Positions 17,064 through 26,105 of a stretch of 64,000 nucleotides of DNA are shown piece by piece; within the stretch, counting starts at the first letter, position 1; each line of letters begins with the position of its first letter. Source of the DNA: Leifsonia sp. 1010 (lineage in GTDB: Bacteria > Actinomycetota > Actinomycetes > Actinomycetales > Microbacteriaceae); NCBI RefSeq assembly GCF_031455295.1, contig NZ_JAVDSL010000003.1:62001-126000 (forward strand), written 5' to 3'. The notes beneath the pieces are model-generated. The model ran no database searches, had not been told where the DNA came from, and worked only from the letters and a program-made list of their open reading frames with translations. Both the position numbers and the translations under genes were made by a program.

Positions 17064-17098
17064 GGTGAGGATTCGCGCGCACTAGAGGAGACCACACA

Positions 17099-17470
17099 AT
17101 GGCAGATCGAAGCTTGCGCGGTATGAGACTCGGCGCCCAGAGCCTACAGAGTGAAGAAGGCGTCGTCTACTCTCCGCGTTCCCGTTACAACTACCTGTGC
17201 CCGGCTTGCGGCAAGGAGACCGAGATGGTGTTCTCGGCCGAGGCCGAGGCCCCCGAGACCTGGGAGTGCAAGCACTGCGGCCAGGAGGCGCGCCTGCTCA
17301 TCGGCGACACTCCCGTCGAGGTCGACCACTCCGACGTCAAGACCCCCCGCAGCCACTGGGACATGCTGCTGGAGCGTCGCACCCGCGCCGAACTCGAGGA
17401 GCTCCTCGAGGAGCGCCTGCAGTACCTGCGGTCGCGTCGCGGAACGAGCGAGCACAAGCACACCGCCTGA
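17099..17470 (+). CDS. rbpA: RNA polymerase-binding protein RbpA
   Basis: 123 residues; typical RbpA of actinobacteria. N-terminal tail MADRSLRGMRLGAQSLQSEE, a central zinc-binding core with YLCPACGKETEMVF and WECKHCGQEARLL (CxxC ... CxxC), and the C-terminal sigma-interaction helix SHWDMLLERRTRAELEELLE. It binds RNA polymerase and the principal sigma factors and stabilises open complexes. Monocistronic, with a strong terminator 17 bases after the stop that reaches into the end of lnt on the other strand. Confidence 0.97.
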   Translation: MADRSLRGMRLGAQSLQSEEGVVYSPRSRYNYLCPACGKETEMVFSAEAEAPETWECKHCGQEARLLIGDTPVEVDHSDVKTPRSHWDMLLERRTRAELEELLEERLQYLRSRRGTSEHKHTA

Positions 17471-17486
17471 CCCCGTCAGGCCACCG

Positions 17487-17521
17487 GGCCGTTCTCACCC
17501 TTGCGGTGGGAGCGGCCTTTT
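17487..17521 (+). terminator. rho-independent terminator of rbpA
   Basis: Stem GGCCGTTCTCACC / GGTGGGAGCGGCC with two G-U pairs, loop CTTGC, followed by TTTT. It overlaps the last codons of the convergent lnt gene. Confidence 0.85.
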
Positions 17522-19063
17522 CGTCGTCGGCAGGGGTCCGCGACGGGCGGTGAACGCCACGATCAGGCCGAACAGCCCGAGACCGGCGACCAGGAACTCG
17601 ATCCCGCGGCTGAGCAGTGTCGCCGGCGTCGTCGTTGTCCCGAGCGGGACATCCGCGACCATGTGCCCGGGCTTGAACGGGGGGATGGAGCTGATCGTGC
17701 GACCGTCCGGCCCGATGATCTGGCTGCTGCCCACCGTCGAGATGTTCACCAGCGACCGCCCGGCCTCGATCGCGCGCAGGCGGGCGATCGCCAGCTGCTG
17801 CTGGTTCTCGTCCGTCTCGCCGAAGTCCGCGTTGTTGGTCTGAGCGAGGATCACCTGCGCTCCCCCGCGCATCATGTCCGTGAGCAGCTGGTCGTCGACG
17901 ATGTCGAAGCAGATCGAGATGCCGGCGCGGACGCCGCCGACGTCGAAGACGCTGTCCCGTGTCCCGGGCGTGTAGTCGCGTCCGATGAGGTCGATGAGTT
18001 CCGGAGCGAAGGGACGCCAGAAGGCGCGGTCCGGGACGTACTCCCCGAACGGCACCGGGTGCTTCTTGTCGTAGTAGTCGACAGCGCCTCTTCCTGCCTG
18101 CCACTGCAGCGAGGTGTTGTAGAGGCGGTCGTCGCGCGAGGTGATCGTGCCGACGACGAACGGGGCGCCGAATTTGCGGCTCAGCGCATCCAGGATCGCC
18201 GCATTGTCGGGGTCACGCGTCGGGTCCGGCAGGGCGGACCCCTCCGGCCAGACCACCATGTCGACCTTATTCGCGCCGGAGACCTGCGACGACGGGATGC
18301 GCAGCGTCTCGGCCACCTGCGCGTTGAACACGGCGCCGACGGGCGCATTGTCGAAGTAACCGGCGGGACCGTTCCCCTGCACGGCGGCGATGCGCGTCGA
18401 TCCGCTGGTCGTCGCGGGCCAGGCAGGGATCGCGAACACGAGCGCGACCGCCGCCCCGGCGAGGAGCCAGCGCTGCACCGTGCGCACATCCAGCGCGCCG
18501 GGAAGCTCGAGCAGGAAGGCCACCAGCCACACCATCACGAAGCTGACACCCGAGATGCCGATCCACGCGACCATCGGGGCGAGCGGGCTGAGGGACTGCG
18601 ACTCGGCGACGCGCCCCCAGGAGAAGCCGCCGTACGGCCAGGTGCCGGTCACGAACTCCCGCAGCACCCAGAGGCCGCTCACGATCACCGGCAGCAGCCC
18701 CAGCCGCCCGAGCACGGTCGGGAAGGCCCGCGGCACCCACCGGTACGCGAGCGTGATCAGGATGCCGCCCACACCCCAGAACAGCGCCTCGAGCGTCGAG
18801 AGCGCCACCCAGGGCACCGGGCCGAGGTACAGCGCCGTCCAGGACACGTGGACGAGGTAGAACGCCTCCCCCGCGACCCAGCCGACCAGGAACGCCGAGC
18901 CGGCCCGACGACCCCGCTGCGCGAGCAGCACCATCGCGATGCCGAGGAACGTCAGCGGCCACCAGTCCTTGTCCGGGAACCCCGCATCGAGCACCGGGCC
19001 GGCGGCCGCGGCGACCAGTACCGCGAGCCAGAGCGGAAGGGGGGCTCGCGGGACGGTCTGCAC
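17495..19063 (-). CDS. lnt: apolipoprotein N-acyltransferase
   Basis: 522 residues. About seven to eight membrane segments in the first 230 residues and at the C-terminus (TLLSRGIEFLVAGLGLFGLI) enclose a nitrilase-like periplasmic domain with the catalytic triad Glu (VVWPEGSALPDP), Lys (YDKKHPVPFGEYVP) and Cys (GISICFDIVDD). It adds the third acyl chain to lipoprotein N-termini; the FKBP lipoprotein in this window is a likely client. GTG start is placed eight bases after a TAAGCT -10-like hexamer (19072-19077), so a leaderless mRNA is possible. Confidence 0.93.
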   Translation of the reverse strand: MQTVPRAPLPLWLAVLVAAAAGPVLDAGFPDKDWWPLTFLGIAMVLLAQRGRRAGSAFLVGWVAGEAFYLVHVSWTALYLGPVPWVALSTLEALFWGVGGILITLAYRWVPRAFPTVLGRLGLLPVIVSGLWVLREFVTGTWPYGGFSWGRVAESQSLSPLAPMVAWIGISGVSFVMVWLVAFLLELPGALDVRTVQRWLLAGAAVALVFAIPAWPATTSGSTRIAAVQGNGPAGYFDNAPVGAVFNAQVAETLRIPSSQVSGANKVDMVVWPEGSALPDPTRDPDNAAILDALSRKFGAPFVVGTITSRDDRLYNTSLQWQAGRGAVDYYDKKHPVPFGEYVPDRAFWRPFAPELIDLIGRDYTPGTRDSVFDVGGVRAGISICFDIVDDQLLTDMMRGGAQVILAQTNNADFGETDENQQQLAIARLRAIEAGRSLVNISTVGSSQIIGPDGRTISSIPPFKPGHMVADVPLGTTTTPATLLSRGIEFLVAGLGLFGLIVAFTARRGPLPTTKRPLPPQG

Positions 19064-19143
19064 GAAGGGAGAGCTTAAAGCATCCGCGTGTGGGGGCCGT
19101 TCAGGATGCGCGGCACGGTCGCGTAGGCCGCTCTCGAGCCGCG

Positions 19144-21576
19144 TCAAGCGACCGACGCGTACGCGACGATCCCGCGCCGGATGGACTCCAGCGCCTGCCG
19201 GGCCACGCGCCCGACGTTGCCCTGGGCGACGAGCGACAGCTGGTCGAGCAGGTCGATCGTCTGCTTGGCCCAGCGGACGAAGTCGCCCGCCGCCATGTCG
19301 GCCTCGCTGAGCACCGCGTCGAGCCCCGAGCCGCGGGACCACATCCACATCGCCAGCGACAACGCCGTTGACGGCGGCTCGCTGCCCGGGAGCCGGTTGT
19401 CCTGCTCCAGGTCGTCGAGCGTGCTCCACAGGGTGATCGTCTTCTCGAGCGCCGGTCGGAACGCGCCGCGAGGCAGCGTCCGGTCGTTGGCCAGGCCGTC
19501 GTCGCGTCGCGGCTCGAAGACGAGGGCGCACGCCATGGCGGCCAGGCCCGGCGCATCCAGGTCCTTCCAGGCGTTGCGGCGCAGGCACTCGGCGACCAGG
19601 AGGTCCCGCTCACCGTAGATGCGCTTGAGGGTGCGGCCGTGGACGGTCAGCACGGTCTCGCCGTCCTCCTTCGCCAGGTAGCCGAGCTCCAGGAGCACCT
19701 CGGACACGCGGTCGAAAACCTTCGCGACGGCGCCCGTGCGCGACTGGATCTGCGACCGCAGCCGGTCGGTGTCGCGCTTCAGCTTCCACCAGCGTTCCGC
19801 CCAGCGCGCGTGCTGCTCACGCTCCGGGCAGCGGTGGCAAGGGTGGTCCTTCATCCGCTTGCGCAGCGCGGCCAGCTGACGCTGCCGCTTCTCCCTGTCG
19901 GCGCTCGACGCCGACTCGATGCGGGATCCGGACCGCTCCAGGTCCGTCAGCTCTCGACGGATGGCGAAGTACTCGCGGAAGTCGCCGAGATGACACGTCA
20001 TCGCCTCCTCGTAACCGGCCAGCGACTGCTCCTGCTGCAGAGCCTTGCGCGCGAGGTCGACCACGGCACGGTCGGCCTGGAACTGAGCGAACGACGATTC
20101 GAGGATCTCCCGGGTGCGCGGTCGGCCGAACTGATCGATGAGGTTCACGGCCATGTTGTAGGTGGGGCGGAAGCTGGAGTTCAGCGGGTAGCTGCGGCGG
20201 GATGCGAGAGAGGCGACCGACTGCGGGTCCAGACCGTCCTCCCACTGGATGACGGAGTGCCCCTCCACGTCGATGCCACGACGGCCGGCGCGACCGGTCA
20301 GCTGCGTGTACTCCCCCGGTGTGATCGGGACGCGGGCCTCGCCGTTGAACTTCTCCAGCTTCTCCAGGACCACGGTCCGGGCAGGCATATTGATCCCGAG
20401 CGCGAGCGTCTCCGTCGCGAAGACGACCTTGACGAGCTTCCGGCGGAACAGCTCCTCCACGACCTCCTTGAAGGCGGGCAGCAGGCCGGCGTGATGGGCG
20501 GCGACACCGCGCTCCAGCCCCTCCAGCCACTCCCAGTAGCCGAGCACCGCCAGATCCTCGTCGAGAAGGGTACGGCAGCGCTCCTCCACGATCTCGCGGA
20601 TCTCGTCGCGCTCGTGCTTCTCGGTCAGCCGCACCCCCGCCCGGAGCACCTGCCGTACCGCCTGGTCGCAGCCGTTGCGGCTGAAGATGAAGAAGATCGC
20701 AGGCAGCAGATTGCGGTCGTCGAGCAGCGCGACAAGATCCGACCGGCTCATCCGGAAGGTGTCCGGACGACCGCCCTTGGAGTGGTAACGGCCCACATCC
20801 CGCATCTGCCGGCTGCTCAGCACCCGGCCGCCGTAGCGTGCCATCTGCACGAGCTCCGGGTTGACCCGGTTGGTGGCGGCGAGCCCCGACGAGTCGAACA
20901 GGTCGATGAGCTTGGAGCGCATGAGGATGTGCTGCTCCAGCGGCACGGGACGCTCCTCCGACACCACGACGTCGGTGTCGCCGCGGACGGCCTGCAGCCA
21001 GTCGCCGAACTCCTCGGCGTTCGACACGGTGGCGCTGAGCGACACCATCCGCACCTCCGACGGCAGGTGGATGATGACCTCCTCCCACACGGCGCCGCGG
21101 AACCGGTCGGCCAGGTAGTGCACCTCGTCCATGACGACGTAGGCGAGGTCGGTGAGGAGGTCGGAGTCCGCGTAGAGCATGTTGCGGAGCACCTCGGTCG
21201 TCATGACGACGATCCGGGCGTGGGAGTTGATGTTCGTGTCGCCGGTGAGGAGGCCCACCGACTCCGGGCCGTACGCCTCCACGAACTCCTGGAACTTCTG
21301 GTTGCTGAGCGCCTTCATCGGCGTCGTGTAGAAGACCTTCGCGTTGGCCTCGCGCATCGCGAGGAAGACGGCGAACTCGGCCACGATGGTCTTGCCGGCG
21401 CCGGTCGGGGCGGCGACGAGGACGCTGCGCCCGCGCTCCAAAGCCCCGCATGCCTCGCGCTGGAACGGGTCGAGGTCGAACCGGAGACTCGCGCGGAAGG
21501 TCTCGAGCAGCGGCTGGCGGGCCCGGTCGCGCGAGGCGGCGAACCGCTCCGCCGGTGAGAGCGTCTGGTCGGTCAC
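19144..21576 (-). CDS. helY: DEAD/DEAH-box helicase HelY (Ski2/Mtr4-like)
   Basis: 810 residues. SF2 helicase core: Q-motif region LDPFQREACGALERG, Walker A VLVAAPTGAGKTIVAEFAVF, Walker B YVVMDEVHYLADRFRG, SLSATVSNAEEFGDWLQ, and motif VI ytQLTGRAGRRGIDVEG. The C-terminal half has a four-cysteine-like CHRCPEREQH segment and helical domains as in Ski2/Mtr4-type RNA helicases. The family's actinobacterial member HelY always sits behind tatC, as here. GTG start seven bases after TAGGCT (21583-21588), suggesting a leaderless transcript of its own. Confidence 0.93.
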   Translation of the reverse strand: MTDQTLSPAERFAASRDRARQPLLETFRASLRFDLDPFQREACGALERGRSVLVAAPTGAGKTIVAEFAVFLAMREANAKVFYTTPMKALSNQKFQEFVEAYGPESVGLLTGDTNINSHARIVVMTTEVLRNMLYADSDLLTDLAYVVMDEVHYLADRFRGAVWEEVIIHLPSEVRMVSLSATVSNAEEFGDWLQAVRGDTDVVVSEERPVPLEQHILMRSKLIDLFDSSGLAATNRVNPELVQMARYGGRVLSSRQMRDVGRYHSKGGRPDTFRMSRSDLVALLDDRNLLPAIFFIFSRNGCDQAVRQVLRAGVRLTEKHERDEIREIVEERCRTLLDEDLAVLGYWEWLEGLERGVAAHHAGLLPAFKEVVEELFRRKLVKVVFATETLALGINMPARTVVLEKLEKFNGEARVPITPGEYTQLTGRAGRRGIDVEGHSVIQWEDGLDPQSVASLASRRSYPLNSSFRPTYNMAVNLIDQFGRPRTREILESSFAQFQADRAVVDLARKALQQEQSLAGYEEAMTCHLGDFREYFAIRRELTDLERSGSRIESASSADREKRQRQLAALRKRMKDHPCHRCPEREQHARWAERWWKLKRDTDRLRSQIQSRTGAVAKVFDRVSEVLLELGYLAKEDGETVLTVHGRTLKRIYGERDLLVAECLRRNAWKDLDAPGLAAMACALVFEPRRDDGLANDRTLPRGAFRPALEKTITLWSTLDDLEQDNRLPGSEPPSTALSLAMWMWSRGSGLDAVLSEADMAAGDFVRWAKQTIDLLDQLSLVAQGNVGRVARQALESIRRGIVAYASVA

Positions 21577-21599
21577 CCCACCAGCCTATGCCCGAGCGG

Positions 21600-22391
21600 T
21601 CAGGCGGCGAGCTCGGCCTCGAGCCGCAGCTCGCGCTTGGCCGCGCGACGGTCGTGCAGCCAGGCGACGCCGTACGCGGCGAAGTACAGGGCGACCATCG
21701 GGATGGCCAGCAGGAACATCGAGAGCACGTCGGCCGCCGGCGTGGCGATGGCGGTGAACAGGGCGATCAGGATGAGCGCCCAGCGCCACGACGCGATGAT
21801 CGACTTCGCGCTCAGCACACCGACGAAGTTCAGCAGCACCAGGAACACGGGGAGCACGAAGGCGATGCCCACGGCGATGACCAGCTTGAGGATGAAGTCG
21901 AAGTAGGTCTTCGCCTGGATGATCGCCGAGTCGGGTTCCGGGGCGAAGCTCGTCAGCAGACTCACGATGTGCGGGACGAGCAGCCAGCCGGTCACGCCGC
22001 CCGCTATGAACAGCGGGACGGCGGTGAAGAAGAAACCGAAGCCGTAGCGCAGCTCCTTGCGCGTCATCGCCGGGACGAAGAACGCCCAGATCTGGTAAAG
22101 CCAGACCGGGCTGGAGATGATCGCGCCGATCGTGATCGCGACCTGCATCTTCAGGTCGAACGCGCCCGTGATGCTGTCGTAATTGAGCATGGCCTCGCGG
22201 CCCTGCTGCTTCGCGATATCCGTGATCGGACCGCGCAGCGCATCCATCACATAGCCGCTGAGGAACCAGCCGATGACGGCACCGCCGACCAGAGCGAGGG
22301 CGGAACGGAAGAGGCGTTTGCGAAGCTCGATGAAGTGCTCGGCGAGCGTCATCCGTCCTTCGCGGTTCTTGCCTCGCTTCGTGGAGGCCAC
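21600..22391 (-). CDS. tatC: Sec-independent protein translocase TatC
   Basis: 263 residues with six membrane helices and the TatC hallmarks: MTLAEHFIELRKRLFRSALAL at the N-terminus, FDLKMQVAITIGAIISSPVWLYQIWAF (split here by position, with conserved Phe/Glu region) and LKLVIAVGIAFVLPVFLVLL. It is the twin-arginine signal receptor of the Tat translocase. GTG start lies four bases beyond the tatA stop, so both are translated from one message. Confidence 0.96.
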   Translation of the reverse strand: MASTKRGKNREGRMTLAEHFIELRKRLFRSALALVGGAVIGWFLSGYVMDALRGPITDIAKQQGREAMLNYDSITGAFDLKMQVAITIGAIISSPVWLYQIWAFFVPAMTRKELRYGFGFFFTAVPLFIAGGVTGWLLVPHIVSLLTSFAPEPDSAIIQAKTYFDFILKLVIAVGIAFVLPVFLVLLNFVGVLSAKSIIASWRWALILIALFTAIATPAADVLSMFLLAIPMVALYFAAYGVAWLHDRRAAKRELRLEAELAA

Positions 22392-22395
22392 CGGA

Positions 22396-22680
22396 CTAGG
22401 ACTTCGGGTTCGACTCGGTCGAGGGGTCGACGGGAGCCGGGGCGGGCGTCACCGTCGGTGCCGCGGTGCTCTGCGCGGTGGTGGTGGTGGCAGTGCCGTC
22501 GGCGACCTGGTCGGACTTGCCGTCCTTGCCGTCCTTCTTCAACTCGTCGACCTCACCCTTGAAGATCCGCATCGACTGGCCGATGCTCTTGGCGAGCGCC
22601 GGGAGCTTGGGCGCACCGAAGAGCAGCAGGATCACGGCGAGGATGATGAGCAGATGCCATCCGGTCAGTCCTGCGAACAT
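22396..22680 (-). CDS. tatA: twin-arginine translocase subunit TatA
   Basis: 94 residues: one N-terminal membrane helix (WHLLIILAVILLLFGAPKLP), the FG-P hinge, an amphipathic helix (ALAKSIGQSMRIFKGEVDEL) and an unstructured Thr/Ala/Pro-rich tail. It forms the protein-conducting oligomer of the Tat system together with TatC. A GAAGGA Shine-Dalgarno precedes the ATG. Confidence 0.95.
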   Translation of the reverse strand: MFAGLTGWHLLIILAVILLLFGAPKLPALAKSIGQSMRIFKGEVDELKKDGKDGKSDQVADGTATTTTAQSTAAPTVTPAPAPVDPSTESNPKS

Positions 22681-22684
22681 GAGA

Positions 22685-23044
22685 TCAGGTCCTTCTCAAA
22701 AGGTGGGCGAAGCGAGCGGGCACCGTTTCCGGGTCCACATCGACCAGTAGTCTACCGCGCCGGACGCGGGCGTCCCTGCGAGCTTGCCGGGCGAACGCCC
22801 GCTCCGTGAGGTGGTCCTGCCGCTGCGCGCGGAGCTCGTCGGCATCCGCCAGCACGGCCGGCTCGAACGTCTCGTGCAGCTCTTCGGCTCGGCGCGACAG
22901 CACCTCCGCCTTCTCCATGAGCGCGGCGGCTTCACGGCCGGCGGCGACCACCTTGCGGAACAGCCACCACGCGAAGAACGCGAGCATGCCGAGGAGACCG
23001 AGCACGAGCACGATCCAGATCACCAGCCACGACCACCAGGGCAT
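22685..23044 (-). CDS. small membrane-anchored coiled-coil protein
   Basis: 119 residues: an N-terminal membrane helix (WSWLVIWIVLVLGLLGMLAF) followed by a charged helical region (AAALMEKAEVLSRRAEELHE) and a basic tail. No known domain. It sits between pafC and tatA, an insertion relative to the mycobacterial order. The ATG lies seven bases after TAGGCT (23051-23056). Function unknown; a topology with the helical part in the cytosol is likely. Confidence 0.8.
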   Translation of the reverse strand: MPWWSWLVIWIVLVLGLLGMLAFFAWWLFRKVVAAGREAAALMEKAEVLSRRAEELHETFEPAVLADADELRAQRQDHLTERAFARQARRDARVRRGRLLVDVDPETVPARFAHLLRRT

Positions 23045-23073
23045 GGGCCCAGCCTACCCGGCGGTTCACGCGC

Positions 23074-24048
23074 TCAGAGGTAGCGTTCGGCGCCCGCACG
23101 CGCCCAGCCCGCGACCACCTGGCGCGCCTCGGGCGGGTCGAGCACCGTGAGCACCCCCGACAGCCCGGCGACCAGCCGCTTGAGGCCATGGAAGTGGGCG
23201 ACCCGGACGCTCGTGCGGATGACGCCGTCCCGCTCCTCGCGCTCTGCACCCTCGGGGATGTAGTCCTCGATCAGCGGGATCGCCGACGCCGACACCTCCA
23301 CCGTCACCAGCTGGTCCTCCGGCGTGCCGGTGAACAGCGTCTCGGGGAGCTTCACGTCGCCCGGGCGGTAGGTGATCGCCTCCTGGGTCGCGACCAGGTC
23401 GTCGATCCGGTCGAGACGGAACGTGCGGATGGCCGTGCGGAGGTGATCCCAGCCACGCAGGTACCAGTCCTGGTCGACGGACTCGATGCGCAGCGGGTCG
23501 ACGCGGCGCCGTTCCCGCTCCCCGCGCGAGCTGAGGTAGTCGAACTCGACCTGCACGCCCGCGATGACCGCATCCCGGATCGTCGCCAGGGCCTCGTCTG
23601 TCTCCGACCGCGCGACCGCCAGCTGACTCGGTGCCGCCGATGCCCCGCGCGCGAGCTTCGCCATGAGCGAGCCGATCGCATCCCGGTCGGCGTTCTCCGG
23701 CAGGGCCGTGAGGTATTGCAGCCCGGCGATGAGCGCGGCAGCCTCGCGCGCCGAGAAGCGCGGCGAGTCGTCGATGGCGACCTGGTGGGTGAGGACGATC
23801 TGGTCGTTCTCCTCGAAGTCGTCCCAGGCGATGTCGAACAGGTCGCCCGGCTGGTACGCATTGGTCTCGCCGGGGATGCCGGAGACGGCGATCAGTCGCA
23901 CGGCGTCGCGCAGCTGCTCCTGGTCGACGCCGAAGTGCTCGGCGGCTTCTGCGACACTGACGCGGTCGCGATCCATCAGGTACGGCACGAGGGCGAGCAG
24001 GAAGGCGAGCTTGTCCTGCGCCTGCATCGGCTTGCGGCGCTCAGCCAT
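23074..24048 (-). CDS. pafC: PafC, WYL-domain DNA-damage regulator subunit
   Basis: 324 residues. N-terminal winged-helix (KLAFLLALVPYLMDRDRVSV, AAEHFGVDQEQLRDAVRLIA), then the WYL domain with DQDWYLRGWDHLRTAIRTFR and a WCX-like C-terminal domain. PafB and PafC together activate the LexA-independent DNA-damage response in mycobacteria. The start ATG overlaps the end of pafB by eight bases, so the two are coupled. The WYL domain is thought to bind a nucleic-acid ligand produced on DNA damage. Confidence 0.93.
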   Translation of the reverse strand: MAERRKPMQAQDKLAFLLALVPYLMDRDRVSVAEAAEHFGVDQEQLRDAVRLIAVSGIPGETNAYQPGDLFDIAWDDFEENDQIVLTHQVAIDDSPRFSAREAAALIAGLQYLTALPENADRDAIGSLMAKLARGASAAPSQLAVARSETDEALATIRDAVIAGVQVEFDYLSSRGERERRRVDPLRIESVDQDWYLRGWDHLRTAIRTFRLDRIDDLVATQEAITYRPGDVKLPETLFTGTPEDQLVTVEVSASAIPLIEDYIPEGAEREERDGVIRTSVRVAHFHGLKRLVAGLSGVLTVLDPPEARQVVAGWARAGAERYL

Positions 24049-25117
24049 TGCCGGCCTCCCCCGGCCGTCGTTCTGCCGTGCTGGCCGGCTCCGCGTGCGC
24101 CGCAACGGTCGCCTGCTGCCGCTGGAGCACCTGGTCACGCAGTTCCGGCGGCGCGAGGACGAGCACCTCGGGGCCGAACGACGCCAGCTGGTCGGCGAGG
24201 ATGTTGATGTCCGAGAAGTTGACGGTGAGGCGGACGGGCTCGCCCTCGGCTCCGACCGGGACGGCGTCGCCGTACCGCTTGCCCAGGCGCGTCGCCGCAT
24301 CCGTGCCGGCGGTGACCTCGATCTCGGCGACGTTCGACTCCCAGATGCGCTCGAGTTCGAGCAGCGCCCGTTCGGCGAAGGCCTCGCCGTCGACGCGGTA
24401 CTGCTCCGGGTCGAAGACGCGCGACGTCAGCTTGACGGGCCCGACGATCCGGGACAGCAGGAAGGTCCGCGAACCGCGGGCGTCCTGGTCGATCCCCTGC
24501 AGGTGCCACCGGCCCTGGTGCTGCACGAGCGACAAGGGCGCGACGGTGCGCTGACGGGACGCGCTCTCGCCGGGTTTGAGGTACGGGAACTGCACCATGA
24601 CGTGACGCTCCAGCGCCTGGCTGAGCGGCTCGAACGCGCTCTCGCGGACGCGCAGCCGCGGCGCGTACCCGACGACCGGGTCGTCCGCCTCGACGCCGAG
24701 CGATCGCAGCTTCATCAGCGCACGCCGCGACTCCCCCGACAGCGACCCTTCGCGCCAGACGGCGGCGGCGAGGCCGAGCAGGGTCAACTCCTCGGGAGAG
24801 AAGCTGACATCGGCCGGGAGGTCGTATGCCCCTTTGGGAATGCGGTAGCGCAGCAGCTGATTGTTGCCGGATGCCTCGGGCGCCTCGACCGTCTCCAGCG
24901 GGACGCCGAGCTCGCGGATGTCGTCCTTGTCGCGCTCGAACTGCCGCTCCAGGCTGCTGTTGTCGCCGTGCGGCTCATACCGCTGGCGATACCCCTGAAC
25001 GGTCGACAGGATCTCGCTCTTGGTCAGGCCGTTCTCGGTCGCGAGCAGTGCCAGCACGAGGCTGAACAGGCGCTCCTCGACCGGGACGCGCGCGGGCGAA
25101 GAGGGGGAACGGGACAC
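24041..25117 (-). CDS. pafB: PafB, WYL-domain DNA-damage regulator subunit
   Basis: 358 residues. N-terminal helix-turn-helix (FSLVLALLATENGLTKSEIL), then WYL domain (GRWHLQGIDQDARGSRTFLL) and C-terminal extension. Partner of PafC. GTG start lies seven bases after TAGGAT (25124-25129), so the operon pafB-pafC-... probably starts here with a leaderless mRNA. In mycobacteria the genes upstream encode the proteasome accessory factor PafA and the pup-proteasome system; none is visible here. Confidence 0.93.
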   Translation of the reverse strand: MSRSPSSPARVPVEERLFSLVLALLATENGLTKSEILSTVQGYRQRYEPHGDNSSLERQFERDKDDIRELGVPLETVEAPEASGNNQLLRYRIPKGAYDLPADVSFSPEELTLLGLAAAVWREGSLSGESRRALMKLRSLGVEADDPVVGYAPRLRVRESAFEPLSQALERHVMVQFPYLKPGESASRQRTVAPLSLVQHQGRWHLQGIDQDARGSRTFLLSRIVGPVKLTSRVFDPEQYRVDGEAFAERALLELERIWESNVAEIEVTAGTDAATRLGKRYGDAVPVGAEGEPVRLTVNFSDINILADQLASFGPEVLVLAPPELRDQVLQRQQATVAAHAEPASTAERRPGEAGNG

Positions 25118-25147
25118 CCGTCCATCCTAGTCCGCGTCGTGCGTGCG

Positions 25148-26065
25148 CTAGCGGATCCCGAGGATGTCCACGACCCAGGCCGACGCCGCGACCTGGCCCT
25201 CGGCGGGGGCCTCGATGACGACCTGCGAGCCGACCTTCTTGCCGATCAGCTCGGCGAGCACCTTCTGCGGGAGGGCTGTATTCGCGGTGCTCTCGCCGGT
25301 GCCGATCGTGACGAGGTCGGGCGAGCCGGTGTCCCAGGTCGACAGGATGGGGTTCCTCTGCTCCCATCCGACGATCGTGTAGTTGAGGAAGACCGACGAG
25401 TCCTTCGTGACCGTCGCGCCGTCTCCGGCCTTCAACTCCTCGCTGCGGACCTTGGTCGGTGCCGACCCCGAGGACGGGATGGTGATACCGGGCTGACCGG
25501 TCGGCGCGAGCACGACGGTCGGGAACCCGCTCACCGACGGCCGGACGGCCCCATCGGCCTTCGCCAGGTACGCCTTCAGGATGTCGACGACGATCACACC
25601 GGAGCTGGTCGCCCCTGCGCCGCCCGCGTCCTTCGGCGAGATCACGACCGCGACTCGCGAGCCGACCGGCGCGCACTGCAGGCCCTTGCTCAGGGCCTCG
25701 TTGCCGGAGCCGAGCGCCAGCGGGTAGGTGTCGCCGCTGCCGTAGGACGTCTGCTGCACCTGACCGGTCTTGCCGTCGAGGATGGTGTACTGCATTTCGA
25801 TGACCTGGCCCTTGTGGACCTGCTCACCGGTGCCCTCCGTGATGATGGTGCGCTCGGACTTCGTCGTGTCGAGCGGCGTCGGAACGGTGATCTTCGGCTT
25901 CGAACCGATCTTCCCCGTCGCCTCCACGAGCTGCGAGGCCTTGCCCGAGGGCAGAGCGGTCGAGCAGTCGTTGTTCGGGTCGGTCGAGCATCCCGTGAGG
26001 ACAGCGGCCACGAGGCCGGCGGCGACCACGACAGCGGACGTTCTTCCGATGGTGACTCTGCGCAC
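25148..26065 (-). CDS. lipoprotein with two FKBP-type peptidyl-prolyl isomerase domains
   Basis: 305 residues. Signal peptide with lipobox: VAAGLVAAVLTGCS, so Cys about residue 24 would be lipidated. Two FKBP-like repeats follow: residues about 68-175 (VHKGQVIEMQYTILDGKTGQ, SKGLQCAPVGSRVAVVISP) and about 200-300 (VTKDSSVFLNYTIVGWEQRN, ELIGKKVGSQVVIEAPAEGQ). It should assist folding of exported proteins at the outer face of the membrane. GTG start with AAAGAGA upstream; a TAGCAT -10 candidate lies in the end of trmI. Confidence 0.9.
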   Translation of the reverse strand: MRRVTIGRTSAVVVAAGLVAAVLTGCSTDPNNDCSTALPSGKASQLVEATGKIGSKPKITVPTPLDTTKSERTIITEGTGEQVHKGQVIEMQYTILDGKTGQVQQTSYGSGDTYPLALGSGNEALSKGLQCAPVGSRVAVVISPKDAGGAGATSSGVIVVDILKAYLAKADGAVRPSVSGFPTVVLAPTGQPGITIPSSGSAPTKVRSEELKAGDGATVTKDSSVFLNYTIVGWEQRNPILSTWDTGSPDLVTIGTGESTANTALPQKVLAELIGKKVGSQVVIEAPAEGQVAASAWVVDILGIR

Positions 26066-26105
26066 GTGTTCTCTTTCGGTCGGGGCGTTGGAGGGCCAAT
26101 TCATG

